The notes under the pieces are model-generated. The model was not told the origin of the DNA, did not search any database, and saw only the letters and a program-made list of their open reading frames with translations. This document shows positions 1-7,338 of a stretch of 46,476 nt of DNA, one piece after another. The translations under genes were made by a program, and so were the position numbers. Origin of the DNA: Micromonospora sp. HK10 (GTDB lineage Bacteria > Actinomycetota > Actinomycetes > Mycobacteriales > Micromonosporaceae); assembly GCF_000982955.1 (NCBI RefSeq), contig NZ_KQ058661.1, positions 1 to 46,476 on the forward strand, given 5' to 3'. How positions within the stretch are numbered: position 1 is the stretch's first letter; each line of letters starts with the position of its first letter.

Positions 1-241
1 GGGGTTCGCGGTCGTCGCGGAGTTTGCCGACGAGTTCGGCGGTGAGGTGTTGGGCCTCGGCGGCGCTGCCGCCGTTGCCGGCCACCAGCAGCCGCCCGCC
101 GCCGGCCAGCCGGTGCGCCAGCTCGCCGCCCCAGCGGGCCAGCAGCTGCTCCGCGTCGCGCAGCGGCAGCAGCGCGGCGGCCAGCCGGGTGAGGTGGTCC
201 TCCAGCACCGTGCCGCCCACGCCCGGCCCGGGCGCCGCCAT
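1..241 (-). CDS. gmhA: D-sedoheptulose-7-phosphate isomerase-like SIS protein (3' part outside window)
   Basis: The first 80 codons of a SIS-domain sugar-phosphate isomerase, cut by the window edge. The visible part has an N-terminal helix region and then the phosphosugar-binding segment LLVAGNGGSAAEAQHLTAEL, characteristic of GmhA, which converts sedoheptulose-7-phosphate to D-glycero-D-manno-heptose-7-phosphate in the cytoplasm. Its ATG overlaps the TGA of the upstream glycosyltransferase (ATGA), so the genes are translationally coupled. The operon also carries a heptose-bisphosphatase-type HAD domain, which supports heptose rather than another SIS substrate. An HldE/RfaE-type kinase or adenylyltransferase would be expected just beyond the left edge (inference). 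Confidence 0.8.
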   Translation of the reverse strand, partial: MAAPGPGVGGTVLEDHLTRLAAALLPLRDAEQLLARWGGELAHRLAGGGRLLVAGNGGSAAEAQHLTAELVGKLRDDREP

Positions 242-1458
242 CAGGCGACCACCCGGCTGGGCCGGCGCACGGCGGCCACCTCGCCGTAGAGCTCGGCCAG
301 CCGCTCGGCGGTGGTCGACCAGGAGTAGCGGCCACGGGCCCGCTCCAGCGCGGCCGTCGCGTACGCGTACCGGCGGATCCGGTCGCCGAGCAGGCCACGC
401 AGAGCCGCGCCCAGCGCCGCCGGGTCCCGGGCCGGCACCAGATCACCGGTGCGCCCCGGCACCACCGTGTCGATCAGACCGCCGACGGCCGTGCCAATCA
501 CCGGCACGCCGCACGCCATCGCCTCCAGCGGGGTGAGCCCGAACGGCTCGTACCAGGGCGCGGCGACCAGCACGTCCGCCGAGCGGTACCAGCGCCCCAT
601 CTCCTCCCGGGGCACCGCGCCGATCAGCTTGACCCGGTCGGCGACGCCGCAGGACTCGGCGAGGGCGCGCAGCCGCAGCGCGTACGGGTCGGTCTCCAGC
701 AGCCCGGCGGGTGGCCCGCCGACCACCACGCACTCGGCGTCGGGGACCAGCGCGGTGGCCCGGATGACGTCCTGGAAGCCCTTGCGTTCCACCAGCCGGC
801 CGACGGTGAGGATGCGCGGGCGGGCGCCGTCGCGCTCGGCGACCGGGCCGAGCGGGCCGAACGTGGAGAGGTTCACCCCGGACGGGATCACCGTCATCCG
901 GGACCGGGGCACCCCCATCCGGACCAGCTCGGCCACCTCGTCCTGGCACTGCGCGACCACCCGGTCGACCGCGCGACCCAGTTCCCGCTCGTGCTCGACC
1001 CGCCCCGGCGGGCTGGTGTCCTGCGCGCCCTGGTGACGCCGCTTGACCGTGCCCAGCGCGTGGTACGTCTGCACCACCGGCACCCCGGTCCGCCGCCCGG
1101 CGGCCAGGCCGGCCAGGCCGCTCATCCAGAAGTGCGCGTGCACCACGTCGGGCTGCCAGTCGCCGGAGCGCCACCGGTCGGCCAGCCACTGCCCGAACGC
1201 CGGCATGTACGGCAGCAGGTCGTCCTTGGCGACCGGCTCGGCCGGCCCGGCGGGTACGTGCACCACGTCGTACCCGTCCGGAGCGCGGACCGTCACCGGC
1301 AGGTCTACGGCGTCGAGCCGGGTGTGCACCCGGACGTCGTGGCCGGCGGCGGCGAGCGCGGCGGAAAGCTCCGCGACATGCGTGTTCTGGCCGCCGGCGT
1401 CCTCCCCGCCGAGGACGGCGAGCGGGCTGGCGTGCTCCGAGATCATCGCGATGCGCAT
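241..1458 (-). CDS. GT4-family glycosyltransferase
   Basis: A 405-residue GT-B fold glycosyltransferase. The N-terminus MRIAMISEHASPL followed by GGEDAGGQNTHVAELS is typical of the acceptor domain. The donor domain carries LTVGRLVERKG and the E-x7-E segment YEPFGLTPLEAMACGVPVIG near residues 325-345. No signal peptide or membrane segment is seen, so it acts in the cytoplasm on a nucleotide-activated sugar. The start is fixed by GGAGGAGGAAGT just before the ATG; the frame is open far upstream but that part is antisense-like. It overlaps the preceding glycosyltransferase by 16 bases and gmhA by 4, inside an operon for a heptose-type glycan. Donor and acceptor cannot be told. Confidence 0.88.
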   Translation of the reverse strand: MRIAMISEHASPLAVLGGEDAGGQNTHVAELSAALAAAGHDVRVHTRLDAVDLPVTVRAPDGYDVVHVPAGPAEPVAKDDLLPYMPAFGQWLADRWRSGDWQPDVVHAHFWMSGLAGLAAGRRTGVPVVQTYHALGTVKRRHQGAQDTSPPGRVEHERELGRAVDRVVAQCQDEVAELVRMGVPRSRMTVIPSGVNLSTFGPLGPVAERDGARPRILTVGRLVERKGFQDVIRATALVPDAECVVVGGPPAGLLETDPYALRLRALAESCGVADRVKLIGAVPREEMGRWYRSADVLVAAPWYEPFGLTPLEAMACGVPVIGTAVGGLIDTVVPGRTGDLVPARDPAALGAALRGLLGDRIRRYAYATAALERARGRYSWSTTAERLAELYGEVAAVRRPSRVVA

Positions 1459-2417
1459 ACTTCCTCCTCCAGCAGCCGGTCCCAGTCGGCGAGGAACCGC
1501 TCCAGGCCGTAGCGGTCGCGGGCGGCAACCCGGGCCGCGGCGCCCGCCCGGCGGGCCGCCGCCGGATCGTCCAGCAGGCCCCGGGCCGCCTCGACGAGCA
1601 CGCCGACCCGGGTGGAGAGCGCGCCGGCGGACGGCGGCACCGCCTCCACGGCCTCGGTGGTGGCCAGCGCGACCACCGGCATGCCCATGGTCATCGCCTC
1701 GATCAGGCTCAGCCCGAGCGAGGTCCACCGGCACAGGTGCAGGTAGGCGCGCCGCTTCGCCAGCTCGGCGTGCATGGCGTGCTGCGGCACGTCGTCGTGG
1801 CTGGTCAACCGGTCGGCGGGCAGGCCGAGATGGTCGGCCAGGCCGGCCACCTTCATGCCGTAGACGTCCAGCGGGGCGAGTTCGGCGAACGGGCGCAGCA
1901 GGTCGGTGCCGGTGACCCGCCAGCGCCGGACCGGCTCGTTGATGACCACGGCGAGCCGGTCCAGCTCGCCGCTCCACTCCACCGCCGGAGCGACCACGCC
2001 GTGCTCGACGACGGCCGTGCGGGTGCCGCCGTTGTCCCAGAACAGTTCGTTGAAATGGGTCACGTGGGTGAGCAGCAGGTCGTCCCGGTCGGCCATCGGG
2101 TGCCGGGTGTTCGGCACGTCGCCCTTGGGGGTGTTGTGCTCGACGTAGATCGCCGGCAGGTCCCGGCCGGGACGGCGGCCCAGCCACTCGCAGGCCAGGT
2201 CGAACTCCTCCGGCCGCTGAAGCAGCACCAGGTCGACGTCGGCGCGGCGCAGCTCCTCCGGCGTCACCTCGACCGCGCTGTCCGGCCAGGGATAGGTGCG
2301 CGCCCGGCCCAGCCCGTACGGTCCGCGGTCCGGGGTGACCGGCACCAGGTACCGGTGCTTGCCGTACACGAACGAGGTGGTCCACGACCCGTGCACGTGC
2401 CAGACGAGGATGTTCAT
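1443..2417 (-). CDS. Glycosyltransferase (GT4-like, short form)
   Basis: A 324-residue protein beginning MNILVWHVHGSWTTSF, with a C-terminal donor-site segment SLGLSLIEAMTMGMPVVAL that resembles the E-x7-E region of GT4 enzymes. It contains an YVEHNTPKGDVPNTRHP segment in the acceptor half. The protein is shorter than usual GT4 enzymes but has both halves. Its start overlaps the stop of the HAD-GT9 gene by 4 bases (ATGA), and its end overlaps the next glycosyltransferase by 16 bases. With two glycosyltransferases and a GT9 domain in one operon, a short heptose-containing oligosaccharide or lipid-linked glycan is the simplest product (inference). Confidence 0.82.
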   Translation of the reverse strand: MNILVWHVHGSWTTSFVYGKHRYLVPVTPDRGPYGLGRARTYPWPDSAVEVTPEELRRADVDLVLLQRPEEFDLACEWLGRRPGRDLPAIYVEHNTPKGDVPNTRHPMADRDDLLLTHVTHFNELFWDNGGTRTAVVEHGVVAPAVEWSGELDRLAVVINEPVRRWRVTGTDLLRPFAELAPLDVYGMKVAGLADHLGLPADRLTSHDDVPQHAMHAELAKRRAYLHLCRWTSLGLSLIEAMTMGMPVVALATTEAVEAVPPSAGALSTRVGVLVEAARGLLDDPAAARRAGAAARVAARDRYGLERFLADWDRLLEEEVCASR

Positions 2418-4135
2418 CGGCCCACCCCGCCGGTCACCGGCACGCCGCCGAGCGGCTCGGGCACGCCGGCCGGCACGCCGAGCAGCCGCAGCGCCTCCAG
2501 CACCCGCCCCGGTTCCACCGCGGTGAGGCAGGGGTGGCCGGGCACCGGGCAGCGGGTGGCCCTGGTGTCCCGGCAGGCGGCCCCGGCGTCGCCGAGCCGC
2601 ACGGTCGGCACCCGGTACGGCCCCCACTGTCCGAACGGGACGGTCGGGGCGAAGAGGCTCACCACCGGGATGCCCAGCGCGGCGGCCAGGTGCGCCGGTC
2701 CGGTGTTGCCGACCACCAGCGCCCCGGCCCGGGCGATCACCGCGGCCAGTTCGGCGAGGCCGGTGCGGCCACCCAGGTCGATGCCGCCCGCCGCGGCCAC
2801 CCGCGCGGTCAGCTCCCGCTCGTCCGGTCCCCCGGTCACCACCACCCGGTGGCCGGCGGCGGCGAGCACCCGGACGATCCGGGTGGCCAGTTCCGGCGGG
2901 CAGGCCCGGGTCTCCACCGACGAGCCGGGGTGCAGCACCAGGTAGCCGGGTGCGCCGGTTTCGGGCGGGGCGGGGGGCAGCCGGTCGGTGCGGAGCCGTA
3001 GTCGGGGTTCGTCGTGGGCGGGCAGGGTGAAGCCGGCGGCGGCGGCGAGGGAGAGGGCGCGTTCGGGTTCGGGTACGCCGGCGGGGACGCGGTGACGGAC
3101 GTCGAGCAGCGCGCCGGGGTAGTCGTCGCTGATCGCGCTGATCCGGCCCACCCCGGCCATCCGCAGCAGCAGGGCCAGGGGCAACGCCGACTGGTGGAAG
3201 GAGGTGAAGACGACGGCTTCGTCGGCGGCGACGGTGCTGAGCCGGTCGATGAGGGCGCGCATGTCGGCGGGGTCGACGGGTGGGGCGGGGGCGTCGATCC
3301 AGGGCAGCGGCCATTCGATGATCTCGTCGACGCCGGGGAGCAGGTCGGCGGCGGCCCGGCCGCGTGGTCCGCAGAGCAGCACGACCCGCCGGGCGCCGGC
3401 GGCGACGGCCCGGATACCGGGGCCGGTGACCAGCACGTCCCCGGCCGCGTCGCTGCGCACCACCAGCACCACGCCGCGCCGGGGCGCGGCGTCGGGCGCG
3501 GCCACCAGCCGGCTCCGGTCGAGGATGGTGGCGACCGCGTCGGGCAGGTCGGCGGCGACGGTCGGCGCGGCGGCCACCTCCCGGGCCCGGGTGGCCGGGG
3601 TGGGCACCATGATCCCGGCGGCGCCGGCCGCCGCGGCGGCGGCCATGTCGGCACCGATGTCACCGACCAGCACACAGCGCTCCGCCCGGGTGCCCAACGC
3701 CCGCGCCGCGGCGTGCAGCAGGCCGGGGGCGGGTTTGCGGCAGGCGCAGCCGTCCGGCTCGCCGTGCGGGCAGATCTGCCAGCTGTCGAAGGGCCCGAGC
3801 AGCTCCTCCACCCGGGCGTTGACCCGGCGCAGGTCGTCGGCGGTGAAGTAGCCCCGGGCCAGCCCGGACTGGTTGGTCACCACGGCCAGCCGCAACCCGG
3901 CGGCACGGAGCCGGTCCAACGCCTCCCGCGCGCCGGGCACCGGCCGGACCTTCTCCGGGTCGCCGTTGTAGGGCACGTCCTCGACCAGCGTGCCGTCCCG
4001 GTCCAGCAGCACCGCGTCGTACAGGCCCGACGGGATCCGGCCAGTACCCGGTTGAACCCGGGCTGACCTGCACTGATCCCGCTCGTGGTCCCGTCGCACG
4101 GGCGGCGGGTTCCCGACCCCCCGAGGAGTAAACAT
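2414..4135 (-). CDS. Fusion of D-glycero-D-manno-heptose-1,7-bisphosphate phosphatase (HAD-IIIA) and GT9 heptosyltransferase
   Basis: A protein of about 573 residues with two enzymes in one chain. Residues ~38-205 are a GmhB-type HAD-IIIA phosphatase: LLDRDGT (D45, D47), VTNQSG, a zinc knuckle C122-x-H124-x5-C130-x-C132, and KPAPG. Residues ~235-560 are a GT9 domain with LVLHPGSS and GNTGPAHLAAALG near 476, the signature of ADP-heptose:LPS heptosyltransferases. The phosphatase would make heptose-1-phosphate and the GT9 part transfer the finished heptose. Start chosen: ATG at 4135, with GGAGG about 13 bases upstream and downstream of a SigB-type promoter. A GTG at 4099 is possible; the catalytic Asp lies unusually far (45 residues) from the start. 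Confidence 0.85.
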   Translation of the reverse strand: MFTPRGVGNPPPVRRDHERDQCRSARVQPGTGRIPSGLYDAVLLDRDGTLVEDVPYNGDPEKVRPVPGAREALDRLRAAGLRLAVVTNQSGLARGYFTADDLRRVNARVEELLGPFDSWQICPHGEPDGCACRKPAPGLLHAAARALGTRAERCVLVGDIGADMAAAAAAGAAGIMVPTPATRAREVAAAPTVAADLPDAVATILDRSRLVAAPDAAPRRGVVLVVRSDAAGDVLVTGPGIRAVAAGARRVVLLCGPRGRAAADLLPGVDEIIEWPLPWIDAPAPPVDPADMRALIDRLSTVAADEAVVFTSFHQSALPLALLLRMAGVGRISAISDDYPGALLDVRHRVPAGVPEPERALSLAAAAGFTLPAHDEPRLRLRTDRLPPAPPETGAPGYLVLHPGSSVETRACPPELATRIVRVLAAAGHRVVVTGGPDERELTARVAAAGGIDLGGRTGLAELAAVIARAGALVVGNTGPAHLAAALGIPVVSLFAPTVPFGQWGPYRVPTVRLGDAGAACRDTRATRCPVPGHPCLTAVEPGRVLEALRLLGVPAGVPEPLGGVPVTGGVGR

Positions 4136-4210
4136 CAACTTCGGCGGAGCCGCCTCCGCCGGCGCCCGCCGGCCGGACCAACGCCGCCGCGCACCGGGCA
4201 CGGTCCGGCG

Positions 4211-4237
4211 ATACCCGCCGCTCCCGAGAAGCTAACC
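4211..4237 (-). promoter_or_regulatory. SigB/SigF-type promoter for the heptose operon
   Basis: On the minus strand GGTTAG (4237-4232), a 15-base spacer, then GGGTAT (4216-4211). This fits the GTTT/GTTA - N14-16 - GGGTAT class read by SigB/SigF factors. It lies about 75 bases before the chosen ATG of the HAD-GT9 gene and back to back with a similar element for the SRPBCC gene. Sequence match only. Confidence 0.55.
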
Positions 4238-4244
4238 CGGTGGT

Positions 4245-4271
4245 CGTTAGCGGCGGACGGGGCGGGGGTAC
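4245..4271 (+). promoter_or_regulatory. SigB/SigF-type promoter for SRPBCC gene
   Basis: CGTTAG (4245-4250), 15-base spacer, GGGTAC (4266-4271), ending 9 bases before the GTG at 4281. It mirrors the minus-strand element at 4211-4237, giving an inverted CTAAC...GTTAG pair at the centre of the divergent region. Confidence 0.5.
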
Positions 4272-4280
4272 CGGGAGCAG

Positions 4281-4727
4281 GTGGCGATTGTGGAGAAAGT
4301 GATCGACGCGTCCCCGCAGCAGGTCTTCGACGTGCTCGCCGACGGGTGGACGTACAGCGACTGGGTGGTCGGCACCGCGCACGTGCGGGACGTGGACGAC
4401 AGCTGGCCCCGGGTGGGCAGCCGGTTGCACCACCGGGCGGGGCCGTGGCCGTTCTCCCTGCAGGACGCCTCGACGGTGCTGGTCTGCGACGCGCCGCACC
4501 GGCTGGTGCTGAAGGCCGGCCTGTGGCCGGCCGGCGAGGCCACCGTGGCGTTCACCCTGGAGCCGCTGGACGACGGCCGGACCCGGGTCACCATCGGCGA
4601 GGAGTTCGCCGCGGGCCCGCTGCGGTGGGTCCGCAACAAGCTCAACGATCTGGTGCTCCACCTGCGCAACCGGGAGACGTTGAACCGGCTCTCGGACATC
4701 GCCACCCGGCAGAAGTCGCAGCGCTGA
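4281..4727 (+). CDS. SRPBCC (START/Bet v1-like) family protein
   Basis: A 148-residue cytoplasmic protein of the polyketide-cyclase/dehydrase-like SRPBCC superfamily: N-terminal VEKVIDASPQQVFDVLAD, a DWVVGTAHVRDVD loop, and the C-terminal helix LNRLSDIATRQK. Such folds bind a hydrophobic ligand in a deep pocket; the ligand is unknown. GTG start with GGGAG 5-9 bases upstream. It stands alone between a divergent promoter pair and a strong hairpin, and its SigB-type promoter suggests stress induction. A second, different SRPBCC protein lies at 10913-11374. Confidence 0.85.
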   Translation: MAIVEKVIDASPQQVFDVLADGWTYSDWVVGTAHVRDVDDSWPRVGSRLHHRAGPWPFSLQDASTVLVCDAPHRLVLKAGLWPAGEATVAFTLEPLDDGRTRVTIGEEFAAGPLRWVRNKLNDLVLHLRNRETLNRLSDIATRQKSQR

Positions 4728-4733
4728 GGGGGT

Positions 4734-4779
4734 ACGCCCGCCCGGCCCGTCGGCCGGCGCGGCGCGCGTGGGCGGGCGT
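4734..4779 (+). terminator. Hairpin terminator after SRPBCC gene
   Basis: Perfect 10-base inverted repeat ACGCCCGCCC (4734-4743) and GGGCGGGCGT (4770-4779), with a GC-rich 26-base loop, starting 7 bases after the stop. No U tract, as usual in high-GC actinobacteria. Confidence 0.5.
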
Positions 4780-4842
4780 CCGTGCGGACCCGGCCGGGAG
4801 TACTGGCTACCCTCTCAGGTGAAACCTGCCGTGCGACCGAGG

Positions 4843-5619
4843 ATGTCATTGATGATCGAACCCGTGCAGTTGCCCGCCCCGTGGCGCGACGCACGCCTGA
4901 CCGTCGTCGTGCCCACCTACAACGAGGCGGGCAACCTCCCGGTGCTGGTCGAGCGGCTCCTCGCGCTGCCGCTGCCCGGGCTGAAGGTGCTCGTCGCGGA
5001 CGACAACTCCCCGGACGGCACCGGCGAGGTCGCCGACAAGCTGGCCATCGAGCACCCGGAGCGGGTGACGGTGGTGCACCGCCCGGGCAAGGAGGGCCTG
5101 GGCCGGGCGTACGTGGACGGGCTCGGCCGGGCGCTGGCCGACGGCGCCGAGTACGTCGCCCAGATGGACGCGGACCTGTCGCACCCGCCGGAGGCGCTGC
5201 CCGGCATGCTCGGCGCGCTGCTCTCCACCCAGGCCGGCGTGGTCATCGGCTCCCGCTACGTGCCCGGCGGCGAGCTGGACGAGAACTGGCCGTTGTACCG
5301 GCGCGCGCTCAGCGGCTGGGCGAACCTGTACGTGCACACCCTGTTGCGGGTCCGCATCCGCGACCTGACGGCCGGCTTCAAGATCTGGCGGGGTGACGCG
5401 CTGCGCGACATCGGCCTGGAGCGGGTGCAGTCCAACGGCTACAGCTTCCAGGTGGAGATGCACTACCTGGCCACCCGGCTCGGCCACACCATCCTGGAGG
5501 TGCCGATCCGGTTCGAGGAGCGCCGGGAGGGCGCCTCGAAGATGACCACCGCCACCAAGATCGAAAGCGCGCTGATGCCGTTCAAGCTGCGGGCCAAGCA
5601 CCGCAACCTGGACAGCTGA
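4843..5619 (+). CDS. Polyprenol monophosphomannose synthase (GT2)
   Basis: A 258-residue GT-A glycosyltransferase that moves mannose from GDP-mannose to polyprenyl phosphate, the donor for mannolipids and protein O-mannosylation. Visible are TVVVPTYNEAGNLPVLVERL, VADDNSPDGT, the metal-binding MDADLSHPPE, and GSRYVPGGE followed by GYSFQVEMHYLA. There is no C-terminal membrane domain and no fused acyltransferase, so it is the stand-alone catalytic form. ATG at 4843 was chosen; ATG at 4852 is equally possible, and the longer frame back to 4768 lacks family similarity. A candidate -10 TACCCT lies at 4808. It converges on the phytoene-desaturase-like gene. Confidence 0.9.
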   Translation: MSLMIEPVQLPAPWRDARLTVVVPTYNEAGNLPVLVERLLALPLPGLKVLVADDNSPDGTGEVADKLAIEHPERVTVVHRPGKEGLGRAYVDGLGRALADGAEYVAQMDADLSHPPEALPGMLGALLSTQAGVVIGSRYVPGGELDENWPLYRRALSGWANLYVHTLLRVRIRDLTAGFKIWRGDALRDIGLERVQSNGYSFQVEMHYLATRLGHTILEVPIRFEERREGASKMTTATKIESALMPFKLRAKHRNLDS

Positions 5620-5633
5620 CCGCACCGCCACCG

Positions 5634-5666
5634 CCGACCCCGGCCGCCACCGGCGACCGGGGTCGG
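5634..5666. terminator. Convergent terminator hairpin
   Basis: Perfect 10-base stem CCGACCCCGG (5634-5643) with CCGGGGTCGG (5657-5666), 13-base loop, lying between the convergent genes ending at 5619 and 5674. It can serve both strands. Confidence 0.6.
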
Positions 5667-5673
5667 TCGCGGT

Positions 5674-7266
5674 TCAGCGGTAGAGCGCCCGGTGCGCCGC
5701 CCCGATCATTCCGTGGTACGCCGCACCGGTGAGCGCCCGGTCGCGGGCCAGCGCGGCCCGGGCGGCGTTCGCGCCGGGCGCGCCGTGCACCCCGCCGCCC
5801 GGATGGGCCGAGGAGCTGGCCAGGAAGAGCCGGTCGACCGGGGTGTCCGCCCGGCCCAGCCCGGGAATCGGCCGCAGGAAGAGCTGCTGGTACGCCGCGG
5901 CGGTGCCGCCGCCGAGCGCGCCGCCGACCAGGCTCGGCTCGGCGGCCTCCAGGTCGGCCGGGCCGGCGACGTGCCGGCCGACGATCAGCGACCGGAAGCC
6001 GGGCGCGGCCTCCTCCAGCACGTCCTCCATCCGCTGCACGTGCGCGACCACCTCGTCGCCCCGCCAGTGCCGGCGGAACGGCAGGTGGGTGTACGACCAG
6101 AGCGACTCGGTGCCCGGCGGGGAGTGCCGGGGGTCGGCCACCGACATCTGCCCGACCAACAGGAACGGGTTGCGGGGCACCTCGCCCCGGGCCAGCTCGG
6201 CCGCGTACGTGGTGAGCCCGTCGAGGTCGGCGCCCAGGTGCACGGTGCCCGCGCCGGCCACCGCCCGGTTCTTCCAGGGCACCGGCGCGGACAGCGCCCA
6301 GTCCACCTTCAGGGTGGAGCCGTCCCACTTGAAGTGCGCCAGGTCCTCCACCAGCCGGGGCGGCAGCGCCGCCGCGCCGACCAGGTCCAGGTAGAGCGCC
6401 GGGGCCGGCACGTCCGCGAGCACCGCCCGGCGGGCCCGCCAGGCGGTTCCCCCGACGGTGCGTACCCCCATGGCCCGGCCCCGCGCGGTGAGCACCCGGT
6501 CCACCCGGGCGCCGTAGTCGATCCGGCCGCCCCGCTCGATGAGCCGGGCCACCAGCGCGTCGGTGATCCGCTGGGCCCCGCCGACCGGCACCGGCCAGCC
6601 GACCTGCTGGCCGAGCATGGCGAGCAGCCAGCCGTACACCCCGGAGCCGGCCTCCTCCGGGGAGAGGTCGGTGTGCAGCGCGCAGCCGGCCAGCAGCGCG
6701 GGGCCGCCCTCACCGGCGAAGAGTTCGGCGCCGAGCTTGCGGACCGGCACGACGAGCCGGCGGGCCAGCCGCAGCGCCCCGCCCACCCGCAGCCGGCGCA
6801 GCAGGGTCAGGCCGCCGCGTACCGGCGGGAACGGGCTGGTGATGGTGTCGAGCATCGGCCCGGCCACCGTGCACCAGTCCGCGTACGCCCGCCGCCAGCG
6901 GTCCCCGTCGCCGGCCGCGAACGTCTCCAGCGAGGCGGCCGTGACGTCGAGGTCCCGGTTGACCACCGCGGCCCGGCCGTCCGGCAGCAGGTGGGCGAGC
7001 ACGTCGGGGGCGTGCGTCCAGGTCAGCCCGTACCGGCCGAGGTCCAGGTCGCGCAGCACCGGGGAGGCGTATCCCAGCGGGTAGAAGGAGCTGTACAGGT
7101 CGCTGAGGTAGCCGGGCGCGGTGACCTCGGCCGAGCGGACCGCGCCGCCGGGGGCGGCGGTCGCCTCCAGCACCAGCACGTCCCAGCCCGCGTCGGCCAG
7201 CAGGTTCGCGGCGACCAACCCGTTGTGGCCGGCCCCGATGACGACGGCGTCCGCGGTCGAAATCAT
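5674..7266 (-). CDS. Phytoene desaturase-like NAD(P)/FAD-dependent oxidoreductase
   Basis: A 530-residue flavoprotein of the CrtI/phytoene desaturase-like family (COG1233). The FAD-binding Rossmann motif VVIGAGHNGLVAANLLADAG is at residues 8-28, followed by LEATAAPGGAVRS, and the C-terminal FAD-closing segment FLASSSAHPGGGVHGAPGANAA. No signal peptide. No other carotenoid gene is nearby, and many actinobacterial members of this family act on unknown substrates, so carotenoid desaturation should not be assumed. ATG start. It is divergent from the aldehyde dehydrogenase, and both have SigB-type promoters whose -35 boxes share one palindrome. Confidence 0.85.
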   Translation of the reverse strand: MISTADAVVIGAGHNGLVAANLLADAGWDVLVLEATAAPGGAVRSAEVTAPGYLSDLYSSFYPLGYASPVLRDLDLGRYGLTWTHAPDVLAHLLPDGRAAVVNRDLDVTAASLETFAAGDGDRWRRAYADWCTVAGPMLDTITSPFPPVRGGLTLLRRLRVGGALRLARRLVVPVRKLGAELFAGEGGPALLAGCALHTDLSPEEAGSGVYGWLLAMLGQQVGWPVPVGGAQRITDALVARLIERGGRIDYGARVDRVLTARGRAMGVRTVGGTAWRARRAVLADVPAPALYLDLVGAAALPPRLVEDLAHFKWDGSTLKVDWALSAPVPWKNRAVAGAGTVHLGADLDGLTTYAAELARGEVPRNPFLLVGQMSVADPRHSPPGTESLWSYTHLPFRRHWRGDEVVAHVQRMEDVLEEAAPGFRSLIVGRHVAGPADLEAAEPSLVGGALGGGTAAAYQQLFLRPIPGLGRADTPVDRLFLASSSAHPGGGVHGAPGANAARAALARDRALTGAAYHGMIGAAHRALYR

Positions 7267-7275
7267 CCGATCCGC

Positions 7276-7302
7276 CTACCCGGCCGGTTACCGGGCGAAA
7301 CG
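7276..7302 (-). promoter_or_regulatory. SigB/SigF-type promoter for the oxidoreductase
   Basis: Minus strand CGTTTC (7302-7297), 15-base spacer, GGGTAG (7281-7276), ending 9 bases before the ATG at 7266. The -35 box lies within the palindrome AAACGCGTTT (7298-7307) shared with the divergent promoter. Confidence 0.5.
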
Positions 7303-7328
7303 CGTTTGTCCGCCCGGGGTCGGGGCAT
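7303..7328 (+). promoter_or_regulatory. SigB/SigF-type promoter for aldehyde dehydrogenase
   Basis: CGTTTG (7303-7308), 14-base spacer, GGGCAT (7323-7328), 10 bases before the ATG at 7339. Shares the AAACGCGTTT palindrome with the divergent promoter. Confidence 0.5.
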
Positions 7329-7338
7329 CCACTGCCGC

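Noticed and set aside
5674..7266. Carotenoid biosynthesis locus
   Set aside because: Only one phytoene-desaturase-like gene, with no crtB, crtE or cyclase nearby; the family is broad.
5692..7338. N-terminal extension of the first aldehyde dehydrogenase
   Set aside because: The frame is open for 549 extra codons but is antisense to the oxidoreductase and lies upstream of the promoter; family length fits ATG at 7339.
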